Shown here in pieces: positions 48,196-60,860 of a stretch of 64,000 bases of DNA. The DNA comes from Anaeromyces robustus. Taxonomy: Eukaryota; Neocallimastigomycota; Neocallimastigomycetes; Neocallimastigales; Neocallimastigaceae. The notes beneath the pieces were generated by a model. It worked only from the letters and a program-made list of their open reading frames with translations. It did not search any database and was not told the DNA's origin. The stretch lies in NCBI GenBank assembly GCA_002104895.1, contig MCFG01000235.1, positions 28,501-92,500 on the forward strand. The letters run 5' to 3'. Position 1 is the first letter of the stretch. Each line of letters opens with the position of its first letter. The position numbers and the translations under genes were made by a program.

Positions 48196-50288
48196 TTAAA
48201 AGAAACCCATTCTCATTGCACCGCCAAGACCTAAATCTTCGGCAAATAATTGGAAACCTTGATCATTATAAGCTTTTTGACCTTCTTCTGTCCAAGCAAA
48301 ATGTGTTTCACCAAATTGTCTACCATATTGTTGTAAAACAGGATTCTTATGTTTTATGAAACGTTGAGCAAGTCTGTCAGCAATACCACGTTCAACAAAA
48401 TCTTTTTGTATATGCATTTTCTTTAAACCTTTAATCATGGCTTCTTCACTAGCCCATTCTGGTTCATCTTCAGCAATTTGTTGACGAATATCAGCATTAA
48501 TTGGTACATTATTATCACCAGAATTTTCTGAAGCAGCTAATTGTTTAATTATATTATCAGTAATTTCTTGAGCTTGAGCGGTTGCTTCTTTTTCATCAAC
48601 TTCCTTCTTTTTAATTAATCCTGGTTCATTTAAGACTAATTTTAATAATTGATGACAGGCAGCAATTAATAAAGCATCTTCTTTTTCATAACGATGATCA
48701 TCAATAACAGCAACAATATCGTCAATATTTTCAGAATTTAATCCTGTAACATCAATTAAAATATTTAAAATACGTTTTTCTTCATCTTCACTTAATCCTT
48801 CTTCTTTTAATACCTTACATAATGATTTAATAGAATCTTTTTTTCTATTTAAAGCTAATAAGGCTTTAGTTTTTCTGAAATGACTATTGAATTGATATTA
48901 ATTTTATATTAAAATGAAAGTTTATAAATAATTAACATTTAATATTTGTAATCCATATTTTTAAATTATATTTAATTATATTCATTAAAAATAATCATAT
49001 CAGTTGAAAATTCTGATTTGTAGCTATAATATATATTGTCTAACTATTAAATATATATTAAACACTTTTATTATTATCGTTATATATACCTTTTATCCCA
49101 AAATGGTTTGTATTTCAATGAATTTTCAGCATCTTCAAGAGCTTTTTGATTTTCTTCAAGTAATAAATAAGCCGCAGCACGATTAGAATAAAGAACACCT
49201 AATAATTCTTTTGGTTTATTTTCAGTGTAAAGGCCTTCCTTATTAAGAAGTTCAATTGCTTTTGTATACAAATCGATAGCTTCTTTGTTTTCCTTTTTTA
49301 TAAAATGAATATTTCCTTGTTTTTTAATTTCTTCTGCTTCTTTTTCAGCTTTTTCTTGTTCTGGATTAAGCTTTCTTTCAAATTTTTTAATTTCTTCTTT
49401 TGGTACAATCTTTCCATCAATTTCACAGTCAACTTTGAATTGTTGAAGATATTGACCAATTATTTTAATATATTTTTCAAAGTCTTTACTAGCTGAAAAA
49501 ATACTTTTTTTTATAAAAAAGCATTATATATATATATACAAATGTAATTATATTTATATAAGTAATGACAATTAATATATGTATTAAAAATAATGACCTT
49601 TTAATTTTTTTTTTTTGTAAAAAAAAATATTATTATGCTTAATATACTTTGGAATACGAGCTGGTCCAGAATTCTCAAGTGGAATTGCCATAGACATAGC
49701 AATAGCTTTTAATATTTCTTCTTCTTCTAATTTTTTACATTCAACTGAAATTCTAGTCATTTCAGTTTGTTCATCAACAATAATAATTTTCGATTTATTG
49801 TAAGACATAATCCATTTTTCATCACATTGTGGAAGTTTTTTTATTTCATCATTTGACATCTTTTTGTAATTTTCTCTTTCTTGAGCATAATCTTGTGTGT
49901 CTTGAATGAATTGTGGAGTACGTTGAAGAATTTGAACAGCTTCTTCGTTAGAAATATTAGTAGAAATACCATATTTCTTTAATAAATCCTATTATACATT
50001 TATTTAAAAAAATTAATAAAATTTTATTCTCTAAAGTATTTTTTTTCAATGATTTTTTTATTTATTGATTATTTATTTATTTATTTATTTATTTATATTA
50101 ATTATCAAATTATTTTGGTTTTTGAATTCCTTGGAAATTTTAAAATTATATAAATATATATATAATTTCCAACATTTTTGATTTTAATTATTATATATTC
50201 ATTGAATTCATTTATTATGTATTATATTTACCTTTATTTTTGTTGGATATTTTTCAGCATCATGTTTAAACGTAATTTCAATAGTCAT
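48196..50288 (-). CDS. TPR-domain protein, family not recognised
   Basis: Exons: 50232-50288, 49658-49988, 49090-49492, 48196-48883; 492 residues with these junctions. The middle holds a TPR module (GNIHFIKKENKEAIDLYTKA; VLYSNRAAAYLLLEENQKAL followed by EDAENSLKYKP), the form seen in Hsp70/Hsp90 co-chaperones. The N-terminus (MTIEITFKHDAEKYPTKIKD) and the conserved-looking C-terminus (QYGRQFGETHFAWTEEGQKA; FAEDLGLGGAMRMGFF) match nothing I can name. The donor of exon 2 is uncertain. GTATTC at 49657 keeps frame, while the nearby GTATAT at 49647 would not; reading on to 49601 would add about 19 Lys-rich residues. No signal peptide or membrane segment. A cytosolic co-chaperone is plausible from the TPRs alone. 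Confidence 0.8.
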
Positions 50289-50568
50289 TTTGAATTAATT
50301 TTATATATATCGGTGTAAAGAAAAAAAAAAAAAAAGAAAATATAATTATATATTATCGATAATAGGATATATTTTAAATATTATTGGCTGATATCTAATT
50401 ATTTTTTTTAAAAAAAAAAAGCATTAATTAATATGTTATATAATATATATATATAAACATATCTAATTAAAATATTACATAATGTAGAATTATGTATTGG
50501 TCAAAATAAATAATGTATACATATTTTTTTTAACTATAAAAAAAAATGTATTTTTTTAATCTTTTAAT

Positions 50569-50647
<79 letters not shown>

Positions 50648-50788
50648 TTATTTATTTATTATTTATTTAATTACTAATTCATTAATTTTTTAATTTATTT
50701 ATATATATATTTATTTCTTTTTCTTATTAATTGTTATTTAATAATAATTATAATTTTATAATTTTATATTTTTTCAGAAAATTTATAA
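50289..50788. other. Intergenic with (TTTA)n repeat (50569-50672)
   Basis: Upstream region of the TPR gene and 3' region of PIG-U. About 100 bases of TTTA units occupy the middle. No other feature. Confidence 0.6.
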
Positions 50789-51591
50789 TTATTTCCATGC
50801 CAATTCTTTTCCTCGAAATTCCGGATAATGTCTTTCATGTTCACGTTTTAAGAAAGCATGTATAGTATCAGTTAATAGTAATATTTGTGCAATATTGAAA
50901 ATAAGATTAATTATAAACAAAAAGTTAGCATTTCCTGTACCTTGCCAAATCCATAAATTATACATTAATGGCTCAAAAGATATTGAATATAAGAAAAATT
51001 GACAAGTGAAGAATGGATAAGTCATATCTAATAAGATTGAAAATTGTATTTTTTTTTTAATTGTTAATGAATATAAATGAATTTATTATATTAATAAAAG
51101 AATTACTATTTATGTTAATTTAAAAATTTTGTATTTTTAAATTACTAATATAAGATATATTACATTTATATAATTCTTGATACATAGGAATAAAAATCAT
51201 ATATAAAGAAACATCACCAATTGATGGATATGTTTTTAATTGACTTATTAAGGATGAAATTACCAATGTTAAAAATAAGGGTTGTTCTCTAATAATAATA
51301 AAATATATATAAAAATGATTTTTATTAAATTTATTAATAATAATAGTTTACTATGAAACTTAATTAAATAAATAATTAATATTTATATTACTTGAATTTC
51401 AATATAGATGGGACAATAAATATCATTATATGAAGTTGAAATACCCATAAAAAGAAAATTCTAAAATGTTCAAAAATTTCTGTAAAGAAATACCAATAAT
51501 GGCCAATATTTGGAGTTAAATCAGATATTGAAAGTCTTAATATAATATCAGAATAGTATAATAAAATCAGAATAGTATAATAGTAATAATG

Positions 51592-51638
<47 letters not shown>

Positions 51639-51934
51639 TAATGAGAAATTATATAATAAATGATACTTTTAATTATTTTCAATTATTTAATTTAAAACTT
51701 ACATTACACCATAAAATGATTTTAAGAATTTAAATGAATCTAACATTAAATAAGAAATGCTGAGTAATGATACTACATAAAATACAAATAATGATAATGC
51801 CTTTACAACAATTTTCTTCTAAAATGTTAAAAATATAAAATATATTATATTTATAATAATATTTTAGTATAATAAATTAATAAAAAATTATATTAAACAA
51901 TAATATGAACAACAACAACAACAACAACAACAAC

Positions 51935-51977
<43 letters not shown>

Positions 51978-52928
51978 TTTATAAATATATATATGTTTTT
52001 ATTACCTTTTGGAAATTGTCATTTTTATTCTCAATTAAAAATAATAAGCATGGAGCAATTATAACAAATGAATAGAATGATAAATAACTTGAAAGCGCAG
52101 TAAAAAACATTGATAAATTTATGTTTTCTTAAATTATTAATTATTGTATTTATTATAATAATATTTAATAGTAATAAAGCAATTAATATAATATAAAAAA
52201 AAGATTTTTTTTTAATTAATTAAATATTAAATTAATAAATTAATATTTAATTATTTACTTTTAATTGCAAAATGAATTGCTAATACATATGTTAAATTAT
52301 TAAATATAGTAGTGGATTTTGATAAACAACTCAAAATTGTAAAAGGATTAACTAAATATCTAAATTTTAAATATTTAATAATAAAATAATAATAATAAAA
52401 AAATATAATATTAATTTAAATGTTATATTATTTGAATTATTATCCTTTTTCATCTTTTAAAATTAATATTCTTATATTATATATTTTATATATACATCCT
52501 TTTATGGATATTATAGATAATTTTTTATGAAAAGATAATTACATTACTACAACTAATAATGGATTTAGTAAAATATCAACAGGTCTTTGTGAAGATATAT
52601 CTTTAAATAATTTGGTATTTTTTTTAACACCTGATTTAAGTAATGAAGTATTCAATTCTTGTTCACTGTCATTATCAGAATCAATAACTGCATTTTCAGT
52701 ATCTGTACTAAATTTATTTTCAGGAGCTGATTTTACCCAGTATAACGATAATTGATTTTGTTTTCTATATAATGAAATGCAATACACATAATAGGCTATT
52801 AATCCATCACATGCAGTATACATAAGTGATTCAAAAATTTTTGGAAGATAACTTAATATATGATATAAAAAAAGTAATAAAGGTGCCTATAAATATTTTT
52901 AGTCATTTATTTTTTAATATAAAATCAA

Positions 52929-52974
<46 letters not shown>

Positions 52975-53578
52975 GTTAATAATATTAATTAATAATAATA
53001 GTATTTACCTGAGTATAAAGCCCACCTTCATATGGATCAAGACCATGTTGAAAAAGATATAAACCTTCCTTTACTAATTTTAAATATTAAAAACAGATAT
53101 TATTATTATTATTATTATTATTGAAATTTAAAACTCAATTCTTAATTAATTACTCTTCTTTTATACACTATTCCTTACTATTATTATTATTATTATTATT
53201 ATAAAAAGAATATAAAAAAATAAAATATCTATTGACTTATTAAAGCAAAAATAAATAAATTCTTAAAATTCAAATTATTAATTATTAAATATTCTTTTAT
53301 ATTTAACGATACTAAAATAAATTTAAATTAATATATTGATTATATTCATTAAATATTCCTCTTTTTTTTAATTAACGATAATGTATATTACATTTTTTAT
53401 AACTGGTAATAGGAGTAGAAACTTCAAAACGTTGACCTAATACATCAGGTATCTTTGTGAAATTTAATATAAATAATCTAACAAGTAATAACAAAATAAT
53501 AGTTATTTCTAAAAATTTTTGAAAAGCTACTGTATCATATTTCTTTTTGATAAGTGGAGGTAATAGATTTTGTTTCAT
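50789..53578 (-). CDS. PIGU: PIG-U (GAB1/CDC91), GPI transamidase subunit
   Basis: Multi-spanning ER subunit of the complex that attaches GPI anchors to proteins. Exons: 53392-53578, 53009-53073, 52543-52886, 52259-52359, 52006-52127, 51703-51818, 51392-51535, 51164-51288, 50789-51027; 480 residues (human 435). Typical motifs: EGLYLFQHGLDPYEGGLYTQ, then APLLLLFLYHILSYLP, then SISDLTPNIGHYWYFFTEIF with EHFRIFFLWVFQL, TYPSIGDVSLYMIFIPMY, and NANFLFIINLIFNIAQILLL. A Ser/Asp-rich loop (around 52580-52720) accounts for the extra length. Frame requires the TTAG acceptor before 53073 rather than the AAAG five bases further on. Nearly every exon encodes hydrophobic spans. Confidence 0.94.
51594..51640. 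repeat. (AAT)n in a PIG-U intron
   Basis: Trinucleotide repeat in the intron 51536-51702; ATT-type on the transcript. Confidence 0.9.
51909..51976. repeat. (CAA)n(TAA)n in a PIG-U intron
   Basis: In the intron 51819-52005; on the transcript an (ATT)n(GTT)n tract. Same composite type as the VMP1 repeat at 13202. Confidence 0.9.
52927..52971. repeat. (AAAT)n in a PIG-U intron
   Basis: In the intron 52887-53008; (TTTA)n on the transcript. Confidence 0.9.
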
Positions 53579-54576
53579 TTTTTTTAATATTATATTTTAT
53601 TGTGTTTTCTAATTTTATTTTATTTTTTTTCTATTTTTATTTTTATTATGCTTTTATTTTATATGAAATCTATTTTTTTATAATTATTATTTGTTAATAA
53701 TTAATTAGACCTTTTTTTATTAATATTTTATAAAATATATAAATACATTTAAATGTAGTATATATATATATATATTTAAATAAATAAATCCAATTAATTA
53801 TATTCTTTATAATCCATAAATACAATTAATATTTTATGTTTATTTACAAAGTATATTACTTTTTCTTATTTTATTTTTATTTTTAATAGAAAAATAAAAC
53901 ATAATTAATATTTTTATTATTAAATAATCTTAATTGAATAAATAATATAACGATTTGAATATAACAAGCCACAAAAAATACATAATAAAATTTGATATTA
54001 CAATAATTAAGAATCTATTATATTTCACGAAGGTAAAAATTGGTGAATTGTAACTTGGAGAAATAATTAATATTCAAAATGCCACAAAATTTTACACATT
54101 AAATAAATGATTTTATAAATTTATGATTAATACTTATATTAATTTAAAATTAATATAAATCATCAAAACCCAAAATCAATTATTAAAATTTTATAAATGT
54201 ATCAAGTGTTATTATTTTTTTTATTTATGTTGAATACTTTTTATTTGTTAATTGAACTATATCCTTTTTTTATGAGATACATTATTTAATTTTTTTACAT
54301 TATTTAATTCTTTTTTATTATTATATTATTATTATTATTTATTTATTTATAGAAAAAAATAATGTTCATAAATTTAAAAAATAAAATAAATGAAAAAGTA
54401 TTTATAATTATCTTCTACCAGTAAAAGTAATAATATTATTTTATTATTATTATTTTCTGATTTTATTTTAGTTTTTCTTTTATTTTTTGTTTTTATATAT
54501 ATATATTCTTTCTTTATTTGATTTTTTTTATAATTATTATTTTTATTATTATTATTGCTATTATTGTCATATTTTT

Positions 54577-54630
<54 letters not shown>

Positions 54631-54729
54631 TTACTTTTTTCTGTTAAATTTTATAATTAAACGTAATAATAAATATTTTATTATTATTATTACAAATATT
54701 CTTTAAATAAATTATTAAAAAATATAAAT

Positions 54730-54770
<41 letters not shown>

Positions 54771-54822
54771 GCAATATACATATGATATAATTTATGATTA
54801 TTTATATTATTTTACTTTTTAA
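53579..54822. other. Intergenic between PIG-U and glutamine synthetase
   Basis: 1.24 kb, A/T-rich, with a TTTA repeat (54580-54626) and a T run (54731-54767) that is just 3' of the glutamine synthetase stop codon. The small open frame at 54518-54706 reads only the repeat. Confidence 0.6.
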
Positions 54823-57344
54823 TTAAAACAATAATTCACTATAACTTGGTAAAAGCCAACATTTAGAAGATACTTTAGTTTCAATACTGTCTGTATATTT
54901 ACGGATATCTTCCATTATGGTGAAAATCTCATTATGAGCAACAAGAGCAGCTTGATCTAAATCAGTAATTTTTACAACTCTTTCAAGAATTTCACAAAGC
55001 TTATCATTAAGTTTAATAAGTTCATCAGTATCTTTACCAAGTTCTTCAAGAATCATCTTTTCTGGAATATTGTTAATATCCATTCCAACATTCTTAAGAG
55101 AAACTAATGTTGATGCAATTTCTTTTCTGTAATCGAAAGCAGCTGGAAGAACATATTGATTAATAAGAGTTTTTAAGGTATTACCTTCGATAACTAAATC
55201 TTTAATATATCTTTCAACCATAACTTGGTAACGGCAATGAAGTTCAGCCATTGTTAAAATTGGTACTGTTTCTGTTAATAGATTTTGATGTTCTAATAAT
55301 TTTTTAAAGGCTTCTGGACAAGAAGTAATGTTTTCAATACCTCTTCTACCAGCTTCTTCAACCCATTCTTGAGAATAATTATCACCCTCAAAACGAATTG
55401 GTTTACTCTTTTTAATGTACATACGTACAACAGTAAGAACATCTTCAAGAGAAGCCTTTGGTTTGTCACCCTTGACTTCTTCTAAAACGGAAGTAATTTC
55501 AAGTAAAGCTTCGGTAACTGCAGCATTAAGTAAAGTAACTGGGAATGATGGAGATTGCTTAGATCCTACAGCACGGAATTCAAATTTGTTTCCAGTGAAT
55601 GCAAATGGTGATGTACGATTACGATCAGTAAGATCACGTGAAATTGGTGGTAAAGTAGCAACTTTAAGATCAAGAACTGTACCTCCAACTTTAACTGACT
55701 GAATTTGATGTTGAGAGAAAGATTTGAGTTCACGTTGTTCTTCAACAGCATTTAAAACTTCATTAAGTTGATCACCAAGGAAAACAGAAATAATACCTGG
55801 TGGGGCTTCATTAGCACCAAGACGATGTTCATTACTAGCAGTGGCAATACCAGCACGTAAAAGAGTACCGTGCTTGTAAACGGCATAAACAGTTGCAACA
55901 AAGAATAATAAGAAACGAGGATTACTTTCTGGTTTAACAGATGGATCTAAAAGATTTTCACCTGCATCAGTACAAATAGACCAATTACAATGCTTACCAG
56001 AACCATTAATTCCTTTAAATGGTTTTTCATGGAAAAGACACTTTAATTTGTGACGATGAGCAACACGATGTAAAATTTGCATAGTTAAGAGATTATGATC
56101 AACAGCAACAGCAGATTCTTCGAAAATTGGTGCCATTTCAAATTGAGCTGGAGCAACTTCATTGTGACGAGTTTTCATTGGAACACCAAGTTTATATAAT
56201 TCAATTTCAGTTTCAGCAATAGTAGCTAATACACGACTTGGAATTTGACCAAAGTAATGATCTTCTAATTGTTGATGTTTTGGTGGAATAGAACCAACTA
56301 AAGTTCTACCACAAATCTTTAAATCCGGACGAAGAGAATAAAGTCCACGATCTATTAAGAAGAATTCTTGTTCAACACCTAATGTAGTATGAACATTTCT
56401 AACTTCTGTATCGCCTATCATATGTAAAAGACGAACTGCAGCATTGGAAATAGCTTCATTAGAACGTAAAAGAACAGTTTTTTCATCAAGAGCTTCTCCA
56501 TTGTAAGAAATAAAAACACATGGAATATAAAGAACTGCAGTACCATGTGGACCATCTTGAATAAATAATGGAGAAGTAGTATCCCAAACAGTATAACCAC
56601 GAGCTTCAAAAGTACTTCTAATACCACCATGTGGAAAAGATGAAGCATCTGGTTCAGCTTGTAAAAGTTGACTACCAGAGAAAGAATCAATAGCTACAGT
56701 TGTTTTAATACCATTAATAATGCTAGATTTAATATCTAAGAATGCATCATGTTTTTCAGCAGTAGTATCAGTTTGTGGTTGGAACCAATGAGTATAATGA
56801 GTTGCACCATGATCCATAGCCCAAACTCTAACAGCATGTGCAATAGCATCAGCTGTGGCGCGATCTAAACTGGTTCTACCTTTAATAAAATAGTAATTTA
56901 TTAACATAAAAAATATATATAGTACATAAAGAAATTTATAATTAAAGATGTTTTCAATAATAATTTTAATTAAAATAATTATTTAAATTATTAATAATTA
57001 GTATTAATTTTAAAATTTTAAAATATTTTTAAAATTTTAAATAATAGTAAAATATATTAATTATAAAATCTAAATATATTTAATTGTAATTAATACTTTC
57101 ATTTCTAAATAATTATTTAGTTTATATATATTTAAAAATTACCTCTTTGTTGTTGACGGAATTTTTGAAATACAGATTTTGGTAAAGTTTTTTCCATTAC
57201 ACTAAGATCGAAAACATTTTGACCAAAAATTTCATGGGTATATAATTGTCTTCCATCTTCATGTTTTGGAAGAGTAATATTCCTATAATCTGGATGATTA
57301 ACAGGATCCAATAATTGGTTAACTCTTTGAGATGCGCCTTTCAT
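54823..57344 (-). CDS. glnN: Type III glutamine synthetase (GSIII)
   Basis: ATP-dependent condensation of glutamate and ammonia, the entry point for ammonium. Two coding exons: 57143-57344 and 54823-56879, joined G|GTAATT...AAAG|GT; 752 residues, slightly longer than bacterial GSIII (about 730). The long form with the GSIII-specific N-terminus (KTLPKSVFQKFRQQQRG) and C-terminal helical extension separates it from eukaryotic GSII. Catalytic stretches: TLGVEQEFFLID, RHNEVAPAQFEMAPIFEESA, FHEKPFKGINGSGKHCNWS, ATASNEHRLGANEAPPGI and the NRTSPFAFTGNKFEFRA loop. The coding sequence is visibly richer in G and C, with many C-ending codons, than its neighbours, as in a highly expressed gene. Most fungi use GSII, so GSIII here is notable; it is also known in bacteria, Dictyostelium and some algae. 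Confidence 0.96.
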
Positions 57345-57348
57345 TTTC

Positions 57349-58036
57349 CTATGTATAAAAATAATTATTGAAAAATAAATTTATTATAAATAATACTATT
57401 TTAATTTATTCTATTCCTTTTTTTTTTAAATTATATATATTAAATTTCAAGATTTCAATATTTAATATAATAATATAATAGATATAAATTCTCTTTTTTT
57501 TTATTAATGTTATCTATTTTATTATTATAATTATTATTATTTTTATTTATTTATTTATTTATTTATTTATTTTATTTTATTTTTTTTATTTTATTTTATT
57601 TTATTTTATTTTTTATCATATATTCTTTTATATCTTTCTAATTTTCATATTTTAAAAAATTATACTTTAAAAATACATCACATTTCAAAATTGATTTAAT
57701 TGTAAAAATTTTGAATCATTGAATAAAAAATATATAATTTTTTTTCTTCATTTAATTTATTAGTTTATTAAATTTATATATATATATAAAATCTATATTT
57801 ATTGTATTAATATTATATATATATATATATAAACTAAATTTATTGTATCAATTCTTTTGAAATTGAAATTTGAATTTGAAAATTTAAATTAAGATATAAA
57901 TGAAATCAATTTCATTTCGTTAATTTCAAAATAATAAAACCATTTTCCAATACTTTTGTATTCTTTTAAATTTTATTTTTTTCATATAAAGGAATAAAAA
58001 TTCATTTATATTATCTCTCTATTATAAAAAACTTAC
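57349..58036 (-). other. Probable 5' UTR intron of the GSIII gene
   Basis: A strong donor (AAGC|GTAAGT, at 58036) and an acceptor (ACATAG at 57349-57354) five bases before the GSIII start codon frame a 688-base intron. It is much longer than other introns in the window. Both signals sit where a leader intron would be, but no coding frame tests it. It contains TTTA/TTTTA repeats (57545-57612). Confidence 0.5.
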
Positions 58037-58946
58037 GCTTCTCTAAATATAATATTTGTAACTAAAGTGTTAAAAAAAAGTAAAGAATAAAAATTTTTTT
58101 TAAAATATACAATTTTTTTATTAAGAAAAATTTTTTCTTTAATATATTAATATATATATTTATAATAATAATTACATATAATAAAAAATAAGGATTTATA
58201 TATTATATTTAATATGTTATAAATATATACAATATATATTAAAGTTATTATTGGTTAATATTTTACATCAGGAAAGATTATTGATTATAATTAAAAAAGT
58301 TGATTATCCATTAATAATATATTATTTTTCTTTATTGTATTTATTGTAATTATATATTAATAAATACAAAATACATTACAATTTAATTATAATACATTAA
58401 TTATATAAATATAAAAAATAAAAAATAAAAAAAAATTACCATAGATTAATTAAAAAAATATATATAATAAAATATGTTATTCATATATTTATATATAGAT
58501 ATAATATTTCATAAATTTATGATTTATATTTTATGTTCTTAAATTAGGTCGTTTATTTTCTAAAACTTCATAATACATTTTATATATAGCATTTTTATTT
58601 GTTTTTAGAATAATAGTAAAATTTCTATAAATATATACTTTTCATTTAATTATTAATTAGAAAGCTTTATCTATATTTAAATTTTATAAATATTGTAAAA
58701 AAAAAAAAAAAAAAAAAATAAAATGAAAATAAAAACAAAATATTTTAACTATAATATTAAAAATATAAAATTAAAAAAATATTTATTATATTACTAGTAA
58801 AAATTAAATTACAATAAAAATAAATAAATAAGTAAAAAAAAAAAAAAAAAATTAAATATATTGATCATTATCAAGACGTTAATTTATGATTTATGTGTTA
58901 AATAAAATGTGGTATATTCTTTTTTTAAATTTCTATGTTAATATTA
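58037..58946. other. Intergenic upstream of GSIII, downstream of SPC24
   Basis: A/T-rich; probable GSIII promoter and SPC24 3' end. Contains A runs (58697-58718, 58833-58851). No distinct motif. Confidence 0.5.
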
Positions 58947-60264
58947 TTATTTATTCCATGAGTTAGATTTAATATTATTAATACTATTATTTATTTCCAT
59001 ATTTATAAGTTCATTATCATTTTTTGATGTACACAAATTCCATAATAAATTAGTGCTTGCAAATGATACTGATTGCTGAGGTTGTTGAATATAATCTTGA
59101 CTATTTGGGAAAAAAATAGTATGATTATTATTAGTATTAGAATTATCTACAATTAAAAATAAGGTTAAGAATAAATTATATATTAAATTTAATTTTATAT
59201 TTATATTTTTATTTTTCCTTATATTTATTTATATTTATTTGAAAAGGATACGAATATGGCATTTTGATATAAGTCCATTATTTTCAACTATTGCTTCAAT
59301 GCCAAGACCCCGATATACACCAATTTTTAACCTTTTCAAAATAATAAAAAGTGAAATTAATATAAATTGATTTATATTATTGTTAATAATTTCTTTATAA
59401 ATAACAAAAACTAACAATGTAGGATCTAATTCTGATATTTCTTCTTTTTTTTCTTTTAATTCCAATTTTTTTTCTTCTATTAATAATTCATCATATTCAA
59501 TTTGAAGCTGCGTAAAATTAATAAAAAATAGCAAATATGCAAAGTTAAAGAAATTTATATATATAAAAAAAAAACGAATAAATAATAATAATAATATAAT
59601 AAAATAAAAAAAATATATTTAAATTATAAAAGGATATTTAATTTCTTTTTCTAATTCTGAATTTTCTTTTTCTAATTGATTATTTTCATTTTCTAGATTA
59701 TTAAGAAGTCTAGATTGGCGTAACTCTTCTAATTCTTTTAGAGTATGATTTGTATTTTCTTTTGTGTTTTCTAATTTCTTTACCAAAACTATTAAATTTA
59801 TAAATTTACAAAAATAAATAGTATTATGTTAATATATTTTATTCTTTATATAAAATATAAATATTTAATATCTTAAAAAAATTAAATTTCAATTTTTAAT
59901 TTCTGATATTTTGAAATTTCAAATTAATATGAATATAATAAATATATATATATATATATATTTATTTGTTTGTAAGAAAAAAATTATAATTTTATTGTAA
60001 ATTATTTAATTTATATGAAAACTATATTATATTATTTTTTATAATTACAATAAAAAAAAAACCATTATTTATATATTATAATTATAATAATATTTAACCT
60101 TTTAGAGTATTTTTTGAATCATTCTTTTGCTTTTCTCGTAATTTCTCTAATTCTTGTATCGCAAGTTGAGTTTTTTTAATTGCATCAGTTTCTTCTTTAG
60201 TATCTAGTGTTTCTACAACTTCATTGAAAAATGAAAAAACATTTTCAAAAGTCTGATTATTCAT
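58947..60264 (-). CDS. SPC24: SPC24 kinetochore protein (Ndc80 complex)
   Basis: Pairs with Spc25 to dock the Ndc80 complex on the inner kinetochore. Exons: 60099-60264, 59638-59788, 59416-59511, 59252-59331, 58947-59146; 230 residues. An N-terminal coiled coil (MNNQTFENVFSFFNEVVETL onward, through ENNQLEKENSELEKEIK) leads to the small globular domain, LDPTLLKIGVYRGLGIEAIV then ENNGLISKCHI, which matches fungal Spc24 (TLLRLKIYRSLGIE type). The C-terminal SFASTNLLWNLCTS is where the fungal family ends in an aromatic helix. An Asn-rich insert precedes it. Two of four introns carry U12-type signals (59512-59637 and 59147-59251). Identity rests on the globular motif and coiled-coil layout. Confidence 0.85.
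59147..59251 (-). other. SPC24: GT-AG, U12-type intron in SPC24
   Basis: Donor GTATCCTTTT is a full match to the U12 GT-AG consensus. ATTCTTAAC, one mismatch from the U12 branch consensus, lies about 18 bases before the TAG acceptor at 59147-59148. The junction keeps frame (C-H-I-H-N-S). Confidence 0.82.
59512..59637 (-). other. SPC24: AT-AC, U12-type intron in SPC24
   Basis: No GT donor keeps frame at the end of exon 2. The transcript reads GAAATTAA|ATATCCTTTT, the textbook U12 AT-AC donor, and ends TTTTAC|GCAGCTTC. Joining AA to G keeps frame (E-I-K-Q-L-Q-I-E). A branch-like TTCTTTAAC lies about 32 bases before the end, and a weaker TTTATTAAT nearer. Confidence 0.75.
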
Positions 60265-60860
60265 AATTTTACTTTATTTTTCAAATTGAAACAAATAATC
60301 TTTATATTTTTTATAAATTTATTTATATTTAATTATAGTTTTATACAATTGTAGTTTTACAAGAATTAAATAAATAAAATTAATAATTATATTTATAAAT
60401 TATTTTTGTGATATTCAAAATTTCAATTTTTAATTAATTTTGTATTAAAATTATTTTATTTATATCTTATCTTATATTTTATATATACAAAGAAATATAT
60501 ATTTTAATTAAATAAAATAAAATTTAAAAAAATTTTATCTCTATATTAAAAATTATATTATAAATGAAAATATTAAATATATGAAAATTTAAATATTTGA
60601 AAATATGTTGTACAAAATATATTAATTCAATTTTTATACTAAATTGAATTAATAATTTCATAAATATTGATTTTATCATTAAATTTTTTCTAATTTTATT
60701 TTATTATTTATTTATTTTTTTTTTTGTTAATTTTTTCTTTTTTATAAAAAATAAGAAGAAAAAAAAAATAATAAATTAATAAATATATATTTACTTGATT
60801 TAAATTATTTTAAAAGTTATATTATGGTTTTATCATTTCTTTTTATATAATAAAAAATAT
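60265..60860. other. Intergenic between SPC24 and kanadaptin
   Basis: 596 bases, A/T-rich; SPC24 5' region and kanadaptin 3' region. No feature seen. Confidence 0.5.

Noticed and set aside
49647-49648. GTATAT donor for exon 2 of the TPR gene
   Set aside because: It leaves the wrong phase for the next exon (immediate TAG); the GTATTC donor at 49657 keeps frame.
55415-55702. 95-residue plus-strand open frame inside GSIII
   Set aside because: Antisense shadow of a well-supported enzyme gene.
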